A stretch of DNA of 64,000 nucleotides, taken from the NCBI GenBank assembly GCA_944368215.1, contig CALVWX010000007.1, positions 26,231-90,230 of the forward strand, in the 5' to 3' direction. Within the stretch, counting starts at the first letter, position 1, and every line of letters begins with the position of its first letter. Shown here piece by piece: positions 14,697 to 24,595 of this stretch. The position numbers were made by a program, and so were the translations under genes. The notes under the pieces are model-generated. The model was not told where the DNA came from. It was given only the letters and a program-made list of their open reading frames with translations, and ran no database searches. This DNA is from an uncultured Clostridia bacterium. GTDB taxonomy: Bacteria; Bacillota; Clostridia; Christensenellales; Borkfalkiaceae.

Positions 14697-17476
14697 GACC
14701 GCTATTCATTAAAATGTCGGCTTTCGGCCCGTATTCGGGCTGTGTGGAAATAGATATGTCCAAGCTCGGCGAAAGCGGGCTTTACTTAATTACGGGCGAC
14801 ACGGGCGCGGGCAAAACTACCATATTCGACGCCATAACTTTCGCGCTCTACGGCGAACCGAGCGGCGATATAAGGGAGGTGGACGGCCTGCGTTCCAAAT
14901 ATGCCGCCGACGACACTCCCACAGAGGTTGAACTGACCTTTTCAAACGGCGATAAAATTTATAAAGTTAGGCGTAACCCCGCATATATGCGCCAGTCAAA
15001 GCGCGGTTCGGGGTATACGGAGCAAAAGGCCGAAGCGCTTTTGACCATGCCCGACGGTTCTCTCATAACCCGCCGCGCCGACGTTGACAAAACGATATGT
15101 TCGGTGCTCGGCATCAACCGCGATCAGTTCATGCAGATAGCCATGATTGCGCAGGGCGATTTTTTGCGCCTTTTAAACGCGGGGACGGAGGAGCGGCAGA
15201 AGATTTTCCGCGATATTTTCAAAACTTCCCTCTTCAGAACGTTGCAGGACGAGCTCCGCTCGGCCGCGTCCGAGGCGCAGCGCAAGTGCGATTTCGCGCG
15301 CGACCGCCTCGCCGAAAGGATATCCGCAGTCGATTGCCCTGCGGACAGGAATTTCGCGCAGAGCGTTGCCGATATTGCGGAGGCCGTGCGTTCGAGCCGC
15401 GGCGAAAGTTCTGTTGCGGAGCAGGCGTCCGCATTGGTTGAGGCCGTAATATGTGCCGACGAACGCCAAAAAGAAGAGCTCGAAAGCACGAGGGGAACGC
15501 TGCTTGAGCAAAAGAGCTTCGCCGAAGCGGCTTTGGCTGCGGCCGAACAGCGGCAAAAACAGACGCTTGAGCTCGCCGCAGCCCAAAAGGCGCGCGCAGA
15601 GGAGGAAAGGGGCGTAAAAGAGGCGCAGGCGAAGAAGGAACAACTTTCGGCGCAGGCGGAGGAATACGAAAATATCGCCCGAAAAGCTGCGCGCTACGAA
15701 GATTTGGTGCCGCAATATACCTCGCTCAACGCCGCGCAGGAGCGCTTTAAAAGCATGAGCGCCGCCGCGCAGTCTCTTTCGCGCGACTACGATAAAAAAC
15801 AGGGCGAACTTAAGGAAGTGACCGACCGCCTTGCACGCCGCAAGGCCATGCACAAGGAGCTGGAGGGAGCTGACGCCCGCCTCGTCAAAGCAAAAAGCGA
15901 TTTTGAAAATTATTCCGCGGAAGCGCAAAAACTCAATGATATATCCGCGCGGATACAGGCGTCAAACAAATTACAGGCTCTCCTGAAGAACGCACAGGCC
16001 GCCTACGCCGCCGCGGACGAAAAAACGCTTTCGGCCCGCGCGCAATATGAGGGCGCATACGACGCGTTTTTAAAAAATCAGGCGGGTATTCTGGCTTCCT
16101 CGCTTAAAGAGGGTTCGCCCTGCCCCGTCTGCGGTTCGCTTTCGCACCCTTCGCCGGCGCATATTGCGGGGTCAACCGTCACGCAGAGCCGACTGAACGA
16201 GCTTAAGGCCGGATATGAAAAACTTTTGAAGGAGCGAGAAAGTTGCAGCTGTCAGGCGGGCGAGATGAACGCAAAATACCTTTCCGCGGGCGAAGAACTC
16301 ATTGCCGCGGCCGCCGCGCTCGGCCTTCCGCAGGGCGAAGGTCTCGAAAGCGCGCTTAAGCACAGGCTTGCCGATATCGGACAGCTGCTCAATAAAACCA
16401 GGCGGCAGATTGACGGGCTTGGCGCCGATTGCGACAGGCGAAAACGGCTTGAAGAGGCCATATCTGCCGACGAAAATACAATAAATGCCATCACGCCCGC
16501 CGTCGGTGAACTTGCAAATTCACTGTCCGCGCGTTCGGCCGAGTTGAAGGGGGCTCAGGAGAATATAACTTCGCTCTCAAAGGGATTGCCGTTCGCAACC
16601 ATGGACGAGTTGAATAAAAACATAGCCCTCTTAAGGGCGCAAAAGGCCGCATACGACAATGCTGTCGCGGCGGCGGATAAGGACTATTCAGCGCGCTCGC
16701 TCAGACTAAGCGGCCTCGACGGCGAAATAAAGCGCCTATTGTCGCAGCTGTCGGAGAGCCCGCAAACCGACGTTGAAGCCCAAAAGCTGGCCAAAGAGAA
16801 TGCCGAGCGCAGCCTTAAGGAGGTCGAAGGCCGCCTTCAGGACGTTATTTCGCGCCTCAGAGTTAATACCCGCGCAAAGCAGGAAATTTCGGCGTGCAGG
16901 GAGGAACTGCAAAACGCCGAAAAAGCGTATTCCCTCGCGCGCGTTCTCAATAACACGGCCAACGGCAATGTGCCCGGCAAGGAAAAAATAATGCTCGAAA
17001 CCTACGTGCAGACCTTTTATTTCGACCGCATAATTGCCAAAGCCAATCTCCGCCTTTTAAAGATGAGCGGCGGCCAGTACGAACTTCTCCGCCGCAAAAA
17101 CGCAGACAACCTGCGCAGCCAGAGCGGTCTGGAGCTCGAAGTGCTCGACCATTACAACGGAAGCGTGCGCAGCGTAAAATCGCTTTCGGGCGGCGAATCT
17201 TTCAAGGCCTCGCTGTCGCTGGCGCTCGGCCTTTCGGATGTTGTTCAGGCCGCCGCGGGCGGAATAAGGCTGGATGCCATGTTCGTCGACGAAGGCTTCG
17301 GCTCGCTGGACGAGCAGTCCCTCAATCAGGCCATCGACTGCCTTTTGTCCCTTGCCGAAGGTCACCGCCTCGTCGGTATAATTTCGCACGTCGCCGAGCT
17401 CAAGGAGCGCATAGACAAGCAGATTATCGTCACCAAAAATAAATCGGGCGGCAGTTCGGTGAGATTGCAGACCTGA
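14693..17476 (+). CDS. sbcC: Exonuclease SbcCD subunit C
   Basis: This 927-residue SMC/Rad50-like ATPase is the partner of SbcD. Walker A is GDTGAGKT (35-42). Long coiled-coil arms flank a zinc hook CPVCG near residue 477. The C-terminal part has LSGGESFKASLSLALGL and Walker B MFVDEGFGSLD. The real start is the ATG at 14693 (GGAGGAAG upstream); the longer open frame before it is in sbcD. It is slightly short for the family (about 1000 residues) but all motifs are intact. Confidence 0.96.
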   Translation: MRPLFIKMSAFGPYSGCVEIDMSKLGESGLYLITGDTGAGKTTIFDAITFALYGEPSGDIREVDGLRSKYAADDTPTEVELTFSNGDKIYKVRRNPAYMRQSKRGSGYTEQKAEALLTMPDGSLITRRADVDKTICSVLGINRDQFMQIAMIAQGDFLRLLNAGTEERQKIFRDIFKTSLFRTLQDELRSAASEAQRKCDFARDRLAERISAVDCPADRNFAQSVADIAEAVRSSRGESSVAEQASALVEAVICADERQKEELESTRGTLLEQKSFAEAALAAAEQRQKQTLELAAAQKARAEEERGVKEAQAKKEQLSAQAEEYENIARKAARYEDLVPQYTSLNAAQERFKSMSAAAQSLSRDYDKKQGELKEVTDRLARRKAMHKELEGADARLVKAKSDFENYSAEAQKLNDISARIQASNKLQALLKNAQAAYAAADEKTLSARAQYEGAYDAFLKNQAGILASSLKEGSPCPVCGSLSHPSPAHIAGSTVTQSRLNELKAGYEKLLKERESCSCQAGEMNAKYLSAGEELIAAAAALGLPQGEGLESALKHRLADIGQLLNKTRRQIDGLGADCDRRKRLEEAISADENTINAITPAVGELANSLSARSAELKGAQENITSLSKGLPFATMDELNKNIALLRAQKAAYDNAVAAADKDYSARSLRLSGLDGEIKRLLSQLSESPQTDVEAQKLAKENAERSLKEVEGRLQDVISRLRVNTRAKQEISACREELQNAEKAYSLARVLNNTANGNVPGKEKIMLETYVQTFYFDRIIAKANLRLLKMSGGQYELLRRKNADNLRSQSGLELEVLDHYNGSVRSVKSLSGGESFKASLSLALGLSDVVQAAAGGIRLDAMFVDEGFGSLDEQSLNQAIDCLLSLAEGHRLVGIISHVAELKERIDKQIIVTKNKSGGSSVRLQT

Positions 17477-17557
17477 ATTTCACTCCATTATATTGATTAA
17501 ATTTAACAAAATATTATATATAATACAGACAATTAATTGTTAAAAAGAAACATTTTT

Positions 17558-17605
17558 TACGGCAGAAAATCGGTGACAACCACCCTTTCTCTGCCGTATT
17601 TTTTT
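17558..17605 (+). terminator. Terminator of sbcDC
   Basis: A 9-bp stem (17558-17566 with 17590-17598) with a 23-nt loop is followed by seven T residues. Confidence 0.8.
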
Positions 17606-17654
17606 GTGTGGGCTGAGTTTGACTATTGATGTCTTTTCTGACTTTAAATGTGGA

Positions 17655-17981
17655 GTTATCAACAAAAAGATATGCACAATGCGCGCTGTTTATAGTATAA
17701 AAAATGCATACTTTAAAAAAAGTTATCAACAATTTATTAACAATAATACATTTTTTGCACAAATTAAAGGCATTTTTATTAAAAATCCAAGTTAAAATGT
17801 ATAAAGTTATCAACATTTGCATAATATAAATTTTTGCACTCCGGCATGTTTTGCGGACGGTTTTGTTTATGTAAACTACCGTTATATATTTATCAATTTA
17901 AATTTTCATTTTACCCCCTTCAAACGCTTTACAAAATAATTTTTATATGTTATGTTTAAACTAATTTTGTTACTTGATAAC
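17655..17981. promoter_or_regulatory. Cluster of GTTATCAACA boxes in an A+T-rich gap
   Basis: TTATCAACA occurs on the plus strand at 17656-17664, 17723-17731 and 17807-17815, and inverted (TTGATAAC) at 17974-17981. The core GTTATCAAC is nearly palindromic. The boxes lie in the 554-bp A+T-rich gap before the pectate-lyase genes, which holds no credible gene. They could be operators for those genes. They differ by one base from the DnaA box TTATCCACA. Confidence 0.55.
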
Positions 17982-18030
17982 ATTTTTTTACCAAATTAAA
18001 CAAAAACAATAAATATGGGGGAGAAAATTG

Positions 18031-20658
18031 ATGAAGAAAAAAATTGCGGCACTGGCAGTTTCCGCGATTATGGCGTTGACATGTTTTGCATCCGCCTGTG
18101 CTACGCCCGGCGATGCAAACGACGGCAGTGATTCGCAGACGGGCGACGTCGTGCAGAACGGCGACGACCTCGTACAGGTAGGCGGGGACGATCAAACGCC
18201 CTCTGACCCCGGGCAGGGCGGCGAGGAGCAGAACCCTTCGGACCCCGGGCAGGGCGGCGAGGAGCAGAACCCCTCCGAACCTGAACAGGGCGGCGAAGAG
18301 CAGAATCCTTCGGAACCTGAACAGGGCGGCGAAGAGCAGAATCCTTCGGAACCCGGGCAGGGCGGCGAAGAGCAGAATCCTTCGGAACCCGGGCAGGGCG
18401 GCGAAGAGCAGAATCCTTCGGAACCTGAACAGGGCGGCGAAGGGCAGAACCCTTCGGAACCCGGGCAGGGTGGCGAGGAGCAGAACCCTTCGGAACCCGG
18501 GCAGGGCGGCGAAGAGCAGAATCCTTCCGAACCCGAGCAGGGCGGCGAAGAGCAGAATCCTTCGGAACCCGGGCAGGGCGGTTCTACCGAGCTCCCCGAT
18601 CAGGGCGGCACGATAGCAAAACCCGTCGAAGGCGGCGTGGAAATTATCAAAGCTTCGGGCAACCTCGAAAGCGCCTACGTAACCTGGGAAATAAACGAGT
18701 CTGCGGCGTGGTACAACGTCTATTGCAAAGCTCAGGGTGCTTCGGACAGCTCGTATGTTCAGCTCGATGCGCCCCTCGTGCGCAAATATACAACTTACTT
18801 CAGGGCGGATGCCGTCGGCCTCGCGGAGGGAGAATATACTTTAAAGGTAGTCCCTGTCGACGAGGACGGCAAGGAGTATGATGAGCTTTCCGCTACGGCA
18901 AGCGATATTTCTGTGCTTGCGCACGACCGCAGCGGTTTCGCCTTTGTAAACGGCACTTCTTCGGGCGCGTATAACGAGGACGGCACGTTGAAGGCCGACG
19001 CCCGCGTCATTTACATAACCGAAAAAACAAAGGACAGCGTCACTTTAGACGTGGTTACAAGTTCAAAGGGTGCAACGACCACATCTGTCGGCCTTCAGAA
19101 CATACTTTACAGCTATAAAAAGGGCTACGAAACCCGCCCCCTTGCAATCCGGCTTGTGGGCAACATCACCGATTTGTCCACTATGGATAAGGGCGATATC
19201 ATAATCGAAACTGACAATAAGTCTATGGGTATCACGTTCGAGGGCATAGGCAGCGACGCGACGGCCAACGGCTGGGGACTGCGCATCAAGAACAGTTCCA
19301 ATGTAGAAGTGCGCAACCTCGGTCTCATGAACTGCGACAGCAGCGAAGGCGACAACATAGGCCTTCAGCAGGGCAACGACCATATCTGGGTGCACAACTG
19401 TGACCTCTTCTACGGCCATGCGGGCAGCGACTCCGATCAGGCCAAGGGCGACGGCGCTCTCGATACAAAAACTTCAACCTACGTCACCCACTCTTACAAT
19501 CATTTCTGGGACAGCGGCAAATGCAATCTTCAGGGAATGAAGAGCGAGGAGACGACAAACTACATAACTTATCATCATAACTGGTACGACCACTCCGATT
19601 CGCGCCATCCCAGAATCCGCACCTGCACCGTGCATGTCTATAACAACTATTTCGACGGCAACTCCAAATACGGCGTGGGCGCCACGATGGGTGCGAGCGT
19701 CTTTGTGGAAAACAACTATTTCCGTTCTACAACCACCATGCGCCCCATGATGTCGTCCAATCAGGGTACCGACGCCGACGGCGAGGGCACGTTCTCGGGA
19801 GAAGACGGCGGCATAATCAAGTCGTTCGGCAATAAATACGTCTCGCCCGATTTAAAGCTCAAAACCTATCAGCAATACGGCGATAATTCCGACTGCTACG
19901 AGGTCTCCTCGCGTGACGAGCAGGTTCCTTCTTCAGTCAAAACCGTGGCCGGCGGCACAACTTACAACAACTTCGATACATCGTCCATGATGTACGATTA
20001 CGAAGTCGATTCCCCCGACGATGCAAAGGCCAAAGTCGAAAGGTATGCCGGCAGAGTGGACGGCGGCGACTTCACATACGAGTTTGACGACGAGGTGGAG
20101 GACGCCAACTACGACGTAATCGACGACCTTAAATCCAAGCTCATGAGCTATAAGTCCGACCTCGTTCAGGTCGGCGGCGGCAGCGTATATGAAGGCGGCC
20201 AGGGCGGTTCCGAAGAGGGCGGTCAGACCGGCGGCGAAACCGGTGGAGAAACGGGCGGCGAGCAGGGCGGTTCCGAACAGCCCGACAACCCTCCCGTGGA
20301 AGGCTCCGTGATAGTAACATTCGACGGCGGCGAGTACGATTATACGAAACAGCCCGCATTCGCTATCAACGGCAACACCAGCGGTTCCAAGGGTCAGGTT
20401 ACCTATAACGGAGTAACTTATTCCGACTGCCTGAAGATGGAAAGCAGCACAAACATACAGTTTACCGTCGATTCTGCCATGACCCTTACGCTTTATTTTG
20501 CTGACGATGCAGCCGGCAAAAATGTAAAGATAGACGGCGAAAAAATTGAGGTGCAGTCCGACGGCACTGTGACCATACAGCTCGCTGCAGGCGCGCACAC
20601 TATAACAAAGGGCGACACTATGAATCTTTTCGTAATAGTGCTTTCGCCTGCGGCCTGA
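18031..20658 (+). CDS. Secreted pectate-lyase-like lipoprotein (PL1 fold) with minisatellite linker
   Basis: This 875-residue protein is exported and lipid-anchored: the signal peptide ends in ALTCFASAC (lipobox Cys at about residue 23). Then come a flexible acidic linker of ten 12-residue units (GGEEQNPSEPGQ type), a fibronectin-like segment (~205-290), and a right-handed beta-helix of polysaccharide lyase family 1 (~290-640) with YHHNWYDHSDSRHPRIR, which holds the catalytic Arg region. A second Gly-rich linker and a C-terminal beta domain (~765-875) follow. It should cleave pectin or related galacturonans at the cell surface. The ATG at 18031 follows GGGGGAG. It is co-transcribed with the next gene. 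Confidence 0.88.
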   Translation: MKKKIAALAVSAIMALTCFASACATPGDANDGSDSQTGDVVQNGDDLVQVGGDDQTPSDPGQGGEEQNPSDPGQGGEEQNPSEPEQGGEEQNPSEPEQGGEEQNPSEPGQGGEEQNPSEPGQGGEEQNPSEPEQGGEGQNPSEPGQGGEEQNPSEPGQGGEEQNPSEPEQGGEEQNPSEPGQGGSTELPDQGGTIAKPVEGGVEIIKASGNLESAYVTWEINESAAWYNVYCKAQGASDSSYVQLDAPLVRKYTTYFRADAVGLAEGEYTLKVVPVDEDGKEYDELSATASDISVLAHDRSGFAFVNGTSSGAYNEDGTLKADARVIYITEKTKDSVTLDVVTSSKGATTTSVGLQNILYSYKKGYETRPLAIRLVGNITDLSTMDKGDIIIETDNKSMGITFEGIGSDATANGWGLRIKNSSNVEVRNLGLMNCDSSEGDNIGLQQGNDHIWVHNCDLFYGHAGSDSDQAKGDGALDTKTSTYVTHSYNHFWDSGKCNLQGMKSEETTNYITYHHNWYDHSDSRHPRIRTCTVHVYNNYFDGNSKYGVGATMGASVFVENNYFRSTTTMRPMMSSNQGTDADGEGTFSGEDGGIIKSFGNKYVSPDLKLKTYQQYGDNSDCYEVSSRDEQVPSSVKTVAGGTTYNNFDTSSMMYDYEVDSPDDAKAKVERYAGRVDGGDFTYEFDDEVEDANYDVIDDLKSKLMSYKSDLVQVGGGSVYEGGQGGSEEGGQTGGETGGETGGEQGGSEQPDNPPVEGSVIVTFDGGEYDYTKQPAFAINGNTSGSKGQVTYNGVTYSDCLKMESSTNIQFTVDSAMTLTLYFADDAAGKNVKIDGEKIEVQSDGTVTIQLAAGAHTITKGDTMNLFVIVLSPAA
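18217..18576 (+). repeat. 36-bp coding minisatellite, ten units
   Basis: Ten in-frame 36-bp units encode GGEEQNPS(E/D)P(G/E)Q. Units differ by a few mostly third-position bases and a G/E alternation. The same unit is used in the neighbouring gene at 20892-21215. Confidence 0.95.
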
Positions 20659-20699
20659 CGGCGTAATTATCCGGAAAAAATATATAAGGGAGAAAAATA

Positions 20700-23600
20700 A
20701 TGAACAAAAAGATTGCGGCGCTGGTAGTCACCGCGCTGATGTCCCTTTCGCTCTGCATGTCGGCATGCGCCACGCCGGGCGAATCGAACAGCGGCGGCAA
20801 TTCCCAGACAGACGGTACCGTTCAGGACGGCGGCAACACAAATCAGGGAGGTCAGACGCCCTCCGCACCCGACGACGGAAACACCCAACAGGGCGGCGAA
20901 GAGCAGAATCCTTCCGAACCCGGACAGGGCGGCGAGGAGCAGAATCCTTCGGAACCCGGACAAGGCGGCGAGGAGCAGAATCCTTCGGAACCCGGACAGG
21001 GCGGCGAAGAGCAGAATCCTTCGGAACCCGGACAGGGCGGTGAAGAGCAGAATCCTTCGGAACCCGAGCAGGGCGGTGAAGAGCAGAATCCTTCGGAACC
21101 CGGACAGGGCGAGGAAGAACAGAACCCTTCCGAACCCGGACAGGGCGAGGAAGAGCAGAATCCTTCGGAACCCGGACAGGGCGGTGAAGAGCAGAATCCC
21201 TCGGATCCCGATCAGGGCGGTCAGACCCAAACCATAACAATTACTTACATGAACGGCGGCAACGTCGTAAGTACAAACACGATAAACAAAGGTGCGTGCG
21301 ACACTGCGCCCGTAATCGTGCAGGACGGCAGTTATTTCGGCGGCTGGTATACGAGCCCGACTTTTGCAGGTTCGGCTTACGATTTCAGTAAGCCCTTCAC
21401 GGCGGATACCACGCTTTATGCAAAGTGGAACAATCTCGATTCCAAAATTACTTACAGCTATGCCGGCAATGAGAGTGCGGCATTTGAATGGGACGAAACC
21501 AATCCTTCTAAGGCCAAAGTTGAATACAAACTCTCTTCGGCAAGCGCGTACAGCACCGCCGACCAGATGCTCATCCGCGCCGTAGACTCCAATACGGCTA
21601 GGGTGGACGTCATCGGTCTCAAAGGCAATGCCAACTATGATTTCAGGATAACCACTTCGGCGGGCACAAAGATAGAAGTCGAAGGTGTCGCAATAAGCGC
21701 TTACGACCGCTCGGGTTATGCTCACTTCAATTATTCCGACGGCGTCGGCGCATACAACGACGACGGCACGTTAAAGGACAATGCCTTAGTCATATACCTC
21801 ACCGAGGATAATAAAAACAACCTCGACGGCTATGCTTTTGCCGACGGCAAACCCGTGGACATCAACGGATATTTCAAGGCGGGCACGTCGCGCAGCATAG
21901 GCTATCTGCTCAACAACAGGCAGTATTCCAATGCCGAAAAGGAAATGTACGGCATACAGGCGCTGTGCTTCGATTACGACGCCGTAGTAGTCCGCGTCAT
22001 AGGCAAGGTAAATGCCGAAGATTCTTCCGACGCGACCAAGAGCCTGATAGAAGGCCTCACCGCATACGATTCAACCGAAAACGGCGGTTCTGAAGGCGAT
22101 AACGGCAGAATGGCGCGCATAGTCAATGCCAAAAATCTGACTATCGAAGGTATAGGTACGGACGCTTGTATTTACGGTTGGGGCATGCATTTCGTCTCCA
22201 ACGACAACCTTCACAAATACGAAGGAGCCGGCACGAGCTTCGAAGTGCGCAACATAACATTTGCAAATTATCCCGAGGATGCAATCGGCATGGAAGGCAC
22301 GCAGGGAACAAAGGTAGACCCTTCTACCGGTTCGATAACTGCGGGCGATTCCGACGTAAAGGCCGACCTGATTTCCTCTGTGGAGCGCTGCTGGATTCAC
22401 AATAACTCTTTCCTCCCCGGTTACTGTGCAAAGCCCGCCGAAAGCGACAAAGCCGAAGGCGACGGCAGCTGCGACTTCAAGCGCGGCCAGTATTATACCC
22501 TTTCGTATAACTACTTTGTCGACTGCCATAAGACCAACCTCATTGGCTCGTCCGATAAGTCGCTGCAATTCAACATATCAATGCACCACAACTGGTGGGA
22601 TAACTGCGGCTCGCGCATACCTCTGATAAGGAACGCAAACGCTCACTTCTACAATAACTATATCTCGGGCGACATGTCCGAATCGCCTAAACCCAGCTTA
22701 AGCTACGTAACTTCAGCCAGGGCTAACAGCTATATGTTTGCCGAGGCCAATTATTACGACGGCTGCAAGACGGTTGCCGAACTCGCTTCCGGCGGCGTTG
22801 TAAAGGCGTACAACAACATGTATTACGCCTGCTTCAACGGCGACGATTCAACTATCGTTTCCGAAAGAACGGCGTCCGTCTCCAACAACTGCCAGTTCAC
22901 TTACCGCGGAATAGATTATTCATCATTCGATACCGACTCCTCGCTCTTCTATTACGACGCGCAGAATAAGGTCAGCGATTGCTACATAACCGACGCCGTC
23001 ACGGCGAGGGCGGAAGCCGTAAAGTACGCGGGCGTACTCAAATATGACTACGATTCCGTAAATACTTCCATGAATAAAACTACGCCGCAGTCGGCAGTTT
23101 CGGCCACAAAAGAAGGCCTTACGATAGATATGAGCTCCGCAAAGGACGGCAGCGTTATAAACGGCGTGGTGTTCACCAACGGGTCGGGCTCGTCCTCCGG
23201 CTTCAAGGGCAAGGGACAGCTCATTACCTTCACCCTCGCAAGGGATACGGTGATAGACGTAACTTCCTCGGCTTCGGGCGAAAACTGTCCTGAACTTGTC
23301 GGCGCGGACGGCAAGGTGTGGGCGGCAAAGTTTACTCAGGTAAGCAACCTCACTCTCCCCGCGGGCACGTATTTCATAGCTACGGGCTTAAAGGAAAAGG
23401 AAGCTACGATAACCTCGCTCAAGTTTACGGACGGCGCCTCGGACGAGGAAAAAATCGCCGCCGTCGAAGAGGCTATAAAAGCTATACCTTCAACCGTCAC
23501 CCTCGAACAGTCGTGCATCGACTTGATTGACGCCGCAAGCGCACAGTACAACAGCCTTCCGGCAGATCTTCAGGCGCGCGTTTCCAACGCCAATGTGCTT

Positions 23601-24536
23601 TCCAACGCCATCACAAAGCTCAACAGCCTGCGCGTGGATAACGTAATCGGCCTCATTGACAGAATAGGCGAAGTTTCCGTCGAAAACGATTACCTTGAGG
23701 AGATAACGGCGGCGCGCAATGCATACGATGCGCTCTCAGCTGAGAACAGACAGGCGGTAACAAACTACCAGAATCTTGTTAATGCCGAACTGGCGTACGC
23801 AAATATTGCGGTAGAAGCTCTTCAGAGCCGCATAGACGGCATAGCCGCGCCCTCGACGGCCGATGGCAGAGAGGGTATTGAGAATCTGCTCGCCGAATAC
23901 AACGCGGTGGCTTCGGCATATGCCAACCTCAACGTTGAGCAGCAAGGTAAGATTGAAGGTTACGACAAGATAACTTCGGGCATTGCAACCCTTGAAGAAA
24001 TGTATAAACCTTACGAACTCGCCGACATGATAGACGCCCTGCCCGACAGCGGCTGGACATCTGCAGATAACTCCGCCATAAGTCAGGCCAAGGAACTCTA
24101 CGGTTCGCTCACAGAGGAGCAGAAAGCCGTGCTTTCTCCCGAGCAGAAGACCAAGTTAGAGAGCGCAATCGCCTACTACGACGAAGAAATGGCAAAGACA
24201 GTTGTCATTCTCTTCCAGAAGAGCAATCCCGACAGCTACTACTCCGAACTCGGCGTAACTGTCGACGGCAACTATAAGAGCGGCGAAACGTATACGTATG
24301 ACGGTCAGACATATAATGATCCTCTCAAGATGGAGAGCAGCACAACGGTCACCATAACCGTCGGCGACGGAAAAATCGTTTACCTTCAGCTCAGCAAAGC
24401 CGGCGAAATCAAGATAGACGGCGTATCTTATGAGTCTGATTCCAACGGCTATGTGACAGTTGAAGGCCTTTCCGGAGGTACGCATACTATAACCAAAGAT
24501 ACAAGCTGCAACCTTTATTATATAGTAATGAAGTAA
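20700..24536 (+). CDS. Giant secreted pectate-lyase-like lipoprotein
   Basis: This 1278-residue paralogue of the previous protein has the lipobox SLCMSACATPG (Cys ~23), nine 12-residue linker units (~65-172), and an InlB B-repeat-like segment (~178-245, GGWYTSPTFAGSAYDFSKPF...TLYAKW). A PL1-like beta-helix (~330-790) has MHHNWWDNCGSRIPLIRN in place of the usual RHPRxR. Helical FIVAR-like repeats (~915-1165) and a C-terminal beta domain like that of its neighbour follow. The ATG is 41 nt after the upstream stop, with AAGGGAG in between. The altered active-site motif leaves open whether it is a lyase or a binding protein. Confidence 0.87.
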   Translation: MNKKIAALVVTALMSLSLCMSACATPGESNSGGNSQTDGTVQDGGNTNQGGQTPSAPDDGNTQQGGEEQNPSEPGQGGEEQNPSEPGQGGEEQNPSEPGQGGEEQNPSEPGQGGEEQNPSEPEQGGEEQNPSEPGQGEEEQNPSEPGQGEEEQNPSEPGQGGEEQNPSDPDQGGQTQTITITYMNGGNVVSTNTINKGACDTAPVIVQDGSYFGGWYTSPTFAGSAYDFSKPFTADTTLYAKWNNLDSKITYSYAGNESAAFEWDETNPSKAKVEYKLSSASAYSTADQMLIRAVDSNTARVDVIGLKGNANYDFRITTSAGTKIEVEGVAISAYDRSGYAHFNYSDGVGAYNDDGTLKDNALVIYLTEDNKNNLDGYAFADGKPVDINGYFKAGTSRSIGYLLNNRQYSNAEKEMYGIQALCFDYDAVVVRVIGKVNAEDSSDATKSLIEGLTAYDSTENGGSEGDNGRMARIVNAKNLTIEGIGTDACIYGWGMHFVSNDNLHKYEGAGTSFEVRNITFANYPEDAIGMEGTQGTKVDPSTGSITAGDSDVKADLISSVERCWIHNNSFLPGYCAKPAESDKAEGDGSCDFKRGQYYTLSYNYFVDCHKTNLIGSSDKSLQFNISMHHNWWDNCGSRIPLIRNANAHFYNNYISGDMSESPKPSLSYVTSARANSYMFAEANYYDGCKTVAELASGGVVKAYNNMYYACFNGDDSTIVSERTASVSNNCQFTYRGIDYSSFDTDSSLFYYDAQNKVSDCYITDAVTARAEAVKYAGVLKYDYDSVNTSMNKTTPQSAVSATKEGLTIDMSSAKDGSVINGVVFTNGSGSSSGFKGKGQLITFTLARDTVIDVTSSASGENCPELVGADGKVWAAKFTQVSNLTLPAGTYFIATGLKEKEATITSLKFTDGASDEEKIAAVEEAIKAIPSTVTLEQSCIDLIDAASAQYNSLPADLQARVSNANVLSNAITKLNSLRVDNVIGLIDRIGEVSVENDYLEEITAARNAYDALSAENRQAVTNYQNLVNAELAYANIAVEALQSRIDGIAAPSTADGREGIENLLAEYNAVASAYANLNVEQQGKIEGYDKITSGIATLEEMYKPYELADMIDALPDSGWTSADNSAISQAKELYGSLTEEQKAVLSPEQKTKLESAIAYYDEEMAKTVVILFQKSNPDSYYSELGVTVDGNYKSGETYTYDGQTYNDPLKMESSTTVTITVGDGKIVYLQLSKAGEIKIDGVSYESDSNGYVTVEGLSGGTHTITKDTSCNLYYIVMK
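20892..21215 (+). repeat. 36-bp coding minisatellite, nine units
   Basis: Nine in-frame 36-bp units of the GGEEQNPSEPGQ type, nearly identical at the DNA level to 18217-18576. Together they form a long direct repeat about 2.7 kb apart. Confidence 0.95.
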
Positions 24537-24550
24537 TGTAAGAAAAGTCG

Positions 24551-24576
24551 TTGGCGCGGGCATATGCCCGCGCCAA
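24551..24576. other. 26-bp perfect palindrome between lyase gene and mutT
   Basis: A perfectly self-complementary GC-rich sequence centred on CATATG. There is no T-run, so it is a weak terminator at best. It lies 20 nt before the mutT start. Confidence 0.55.
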
Positions 24577-24595
24577 TAACAATGAAGGTAAAACA

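Noticed and set aside
17477-18030. Possible replication origin, because of TTATCAACA boxes in A+T-rich DNA.
   Set aside because: The boxes are not the usual TTATCCACA, and dnaA, dnaN, rpmH or parAB are not nearby.
18217-18576. CRISPR array, because of regularly spaced repeats.
   Set aside because: The repeats are contiguous 36-bp coding units without spacers, in frame in a lipoprotein gene.
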